DNA of 64,000 nt from Closterium sp. Naga37s-1 (lineage: Eukaryota > Streptophyta > Zygnematophyceae > Desmidiales > Closteriaceae). Every line of letters starts with the position of its first letter. Within the stretch, counting starts at the first letter, position 1. The stretch is from positions 3,658,001-3,722,000 of the forward strand of contig CANJKZ010001109.1 in NCBI GenBank assembly GCA_947471745.1, written 5' to 3'. Shown here piece by piece: positions 61,947 to 64,000 of this stretch. Below the pieces are notes generated by a model. It was not told the DNA's origin. It saw nothing but the letters and a program-made list of their open reading frames with translations, and ran no database searches. A program made the position numbers and the translations under genes.

Positions 61947-64000
61947 TTACCCTGAAAATCCACATGCCACTGACGATGTTCGCCCCAGGTGGGGGAACCT
62001 CGTCGACGTAAGTGCCTGTGGACTTACAGTCTCTGCACCCCCAGGCTCAGCACCCGTAGACTCCGCACCCCCAGGCTCAGCACCCGCAGGCTCCGCACCC
62101 CCAGGCTCAGCACCCCCAGGCGCAGTACCTCCAGACCCAGCACCACCAGGCTCAGCACGCTCAGTACCTCGCGCAGGACCAGAGTCGACAGCTACCTCGA
62201 CAGGCTCGACCGGGTCTACCTGGGAAACACCTGAGGGAGCAGGAACCTGGGGAGGCAAGGGGTCTACCAAGGCAGCACCTGGCGTGAGGAAGAGCGGCGG
62301 AGGGGGGAGCGGGGCAGTGCGGTAGGGGAAGAGACGGTAGAAGGGGACCGACTCGTCAAAGGTGACGTCCTTGGAAGACAGAACACGGCGCGAGGTGGGG
62401 TGGTAAAACTGCCAGCCAGGCGCGTCAGGGGGGAAGCCAAGGAAGACGCAGGGAACAGCACGGGGGGACAGCTTGTCCGCAGACAAGTCGCGGACAAAAG
62501 CCCGAGATCCCCAGACACGAAACGCAGACGCATCGCCAACCTTCCCCGTCCACCTCAGAGTAGGGGAGGTCTCCGGCAAGGAGACCCGGGGCTGAAGGTT
62601 GATCTGATGCGCCGCGTACTGAACCGCGAACGGCCACAGAAAATGGGGAGCAGCCGCATGGATCATGTACGTACGAGCGACGTCCATGACAATACCAATG
62701 CGGCGCTCAGCAATCCCATTTTGCTGTGGAGAGGCCGGAAGCGTGAACGTCTGGCGGATGCCCTGTGCACGACAGAAGGCTCGCAGAAGGGCAGAGGAAA
62801 ACTCACCGCGTCTGTCGGAGTGCAGACGCAGGACAGGAAAGTCCGAGCCGAAACTCTCTCTGAGCTGGAGACAAGCTGCGTGGATCCAGTCGATCAACAC
62901 CTCAGTGACCTCACCCTTGCAGCGCAAGGGGAAGACTGTGGTGTAACGCGAGTAGTCGTCAACCACCAGCAGGAAGTAACGCCCGTGACCCTGTCCACGG
63001 ACGCGGGCTGGGCCCCACACGTCCATGTGAAGCGTCTGCAGCGGAGCCTCTGTCGGAGGAAACTCGGAGGAGTGAGGAGCGGCGCGCTGCCGCCCCTCGA
63101 CGCAGGGAATGCAGGTGGGGCCAGGCCCCGGAGGAAGAGAAGGGAGGGACCGGGGGAGACCCGAGACAAGGAAACGAGAGGCCATGCCTCGGAGACGAGG
63201 GAGGGAGGGGTGACCAAGGCGGTGGTGCCAGAGGAGAGTCTGGTGAGACAGGAGACGACACGAGCAGGGGGCAGACTCAGGACTAGACCTGGACGCTGCA
63301 GCAAACACCTGACTCGACGCAGCTACCTGAGGAGACTCAGTAGTTAGTGTGTACAGGCTCGACCCCGGCTGACGGGTAAACGTGGCCAAGTGTCGGCCTG
63401 TCCGAGCACACGTACAGTGGGTCACTCGCTGACGCGCAGGAGTGATTTGGTCAACCCCTGCGTCCTGTTGGTCAGCACCACTCACCAAGTTCGTAGAGAA
63501 CGAGGGGAGGTAAAGACCTGACAGGGAGCCAGAAGGGGCCGCCGGACACGGTAAGACAGTGGAGAAGTGGGCAAGGACGGGACCCCCAGAGGGGTCTGCC
63601 AGGGAGACTGCAACCGGCCGACTAAGCGGCGTGAGTGTGGTGCGGTCTCGAAAGAAGGAGCGAGAAGCACCCGAGTCAAGGGTGAAGGTGTGTAACACCT
63701 GAGACGACGTGGTACCTGAGAGAGCAGACTCACCCGCACCTGGGGCAGCAGACTCACCAGCACCTGGAGGAGCAGACTCACCAGCACCTGGAGGAGCAGA
63801 CGCACTAGCACCTAGAGCAGCAGCCTCACCAGCACCAAGAGCAGCAGCCTCAATGCCCGGGTCAGGCGGAACACACAGGTAACAGTCACTCACATCACTA
63901 GTAGGCAATGCATACATGGCAGTGAGGATAGCATCGTAGTCAAGAGCATAGATATCTACCCTCTGCCTAAGCAGCTCCACCCAGTCGGGGAGCTCAGCGG
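61947..64000 (-). CDS. protease and integrase of element J, open to the window edge
   Basis: 677 codons are visible without a stop. Order: LLRQRVDIYALDYDAILTAM, VPPDPGIEAAALGAG followed by short PGAGESA repeats, protease FTLDSGASRSFFRDRTT, LLWHHRLGHPSLPRLRGMAS, and integrase HMDVWGPARV, HSDRRGEF (Arg for the usual first Gly), NGIAERRIG, then VWGSRAFVRDLSADKL, VLSSKDVTFDESVPFY. The Gly/Ala/Glu linker is short and at about 62030 runs out of frame into the RT start. If expressed this would give protease plus integrase without RT. Confidence 0.86.
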   Translation of the reverse strand, partial: AELPDWVELLRQRVDIYALDYDAILTAMYALPTSDVSDCYLCVPPDPGIEAAALGAGEAAALGASASAPPGAGESAPPGAGESAAPGAGESALSGTTSSQVLHTFTLDSGASRSFFRDRTTLTPLSRPVAVSLADPSGGPVLAHFSTVLPCPAAPSGSLSGLYLPSFSTNLVSGADQQDAGVDQITPARQRVTHCTCARTGRHLATFTRQPGSSLYTLTTESPQVAASSQVFAAASRSSPESAPCSCRLLSHQTLLWHHRLGHPSLPRLRGMASRFLVSGLPRSLPSLPPGPGPTCIPCVEGRQRAAPHSSEFPPTEAPLQTLHMDVWGPARVRGQGHGRYFLLVVDDYSRYTTVFPLRCKGEVTEVLIDWIHAACLQLRESFGSDFPVLRLHSDRRGEFSSALLRAFCRAQGIRQTFTLPASPQQNGIAERRIGIVMDVARTYMIHAAAPHFLWPFAVQYAAHQINLQPRVSLPETSPTLRWTGKVGDASAFRVWGSRAFVRDLSADKLSPRAVPCVFLGFPPDAPGWQFYHPTSRRVLSSKDVTFDESVPFYRLFPYRTAPLPPPPLFLTPGAALVDPLPPQVPAPSGVSQVDPVEPVEVAVDSGPARGTERAEPGGAGSGGTAPGGAEPGGAEPAGAEPGGAESTGAEPGGAETVSPQALTSTRFPHLGRTSSVACGFSG

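Larger units (their letters stand above)
60213..64000 (-). mobile_element. element J: copia, 3' part, continues past the window edge
   Basis: 3' LTR 60337-60213 (125 bp, on + TGTGAAGAAATGAGG to AAGTTTGACA), then the polypurine tract CTATGGGGGTG, RNase H, RT, a shortened linker, integrase, protease and the MYALP segment up to the window end. The 5' LTR, primer-binding site and leader are outside, so whether J has gag cannot be told. The candidate duplication AAGGG (60208-60212) has no partner in view. Confidence 0.9.

Overview
The window looks like nuclear DNA of a green plant or, more likely, a streptophyte alga. The evidence is a nucleus-encoded gene for a chloroplast-targeted CSP41b-type protein, an ARM-repeat gene of the plant U-box type, and introns bounded by GT/AG with strongly pyrimidine-rich ends. 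The copia LTR elements have primer-binding sites of the TGGTATCAGAGC type (initiator tRNA-Met), as in plant copia elements. I cannot name the species. GC content is high and introns are full of simple tandem repeats.

Layout. 1-13.5 kb is host DNA. It holds the 3' exons of a gene for an ethylbenzene-dehydrogenase-like (EB_dh) heme-binding membrane protein (+, ends 1329), a complete nine-exon CSP41b gene (-, 6397 to 2258, 418 residues after splicing), a 525-bp terminal-inverted-repeat DNA transposon (7261-7785), an unidentified terminal exon (-, 8864-8989) and an ARM-repeat gene (-, 10626-11624). The rest, 13.5-64 kb, is almost entirely LTR retrotransposons nested in or butted against each other. 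I label them by letter. F (13517-15198) is a coding-less copia relative with a chimeric end. B (15719-24193, TSD TGTAC) is a gag-less copia whose 3' LTR is split by the coding-less element A (22610-24096, TSD GGCTG). G1 (24199-27402, -) is a truncated Ty3/gypsy. I (27403-30868) is an old copia with a large internal deletion. H (30869-32213) is the 5' part of another gag-less copia, cut by G2 (32214-37298, -), a chromodomain-bearing gypsy. C (37299-60045, +) is an old gag-containing copia that has received E (37904-44939, -, TSD GCACC, identical LTRs) and D (46288-54812, -, TSD GGGAG). D in turn contains A' (51704-53216, TSD CGACC). J (60213 to the window end, -) is a further copia.

How the parts fit. 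All copia copies share a very short LTR (119-181 bp), the same type of PBS and PPT, and closely related pol. They fall into three classes. C and D (and old I) keep a recognisable copia Gag but carry disabled pol. B, E and H carry pol, or its start, but have GC-rich tandem repeats where Gag should be. A, A' and probably F code for nothing recognisable. E and A have LTR pairs that look identical, so they moved recently, yet E is defective and A is empty. The simplest reading is a community of mutually dependent elements exchanging Gag and Pol in trans, comparable to the BARE-1/BARE-2 relationship described in barley. LTR divergence agrees with the nesting order: D 6/119, A' inside D 3/144, B 2/126, A inside B 0/123, E 0/128.
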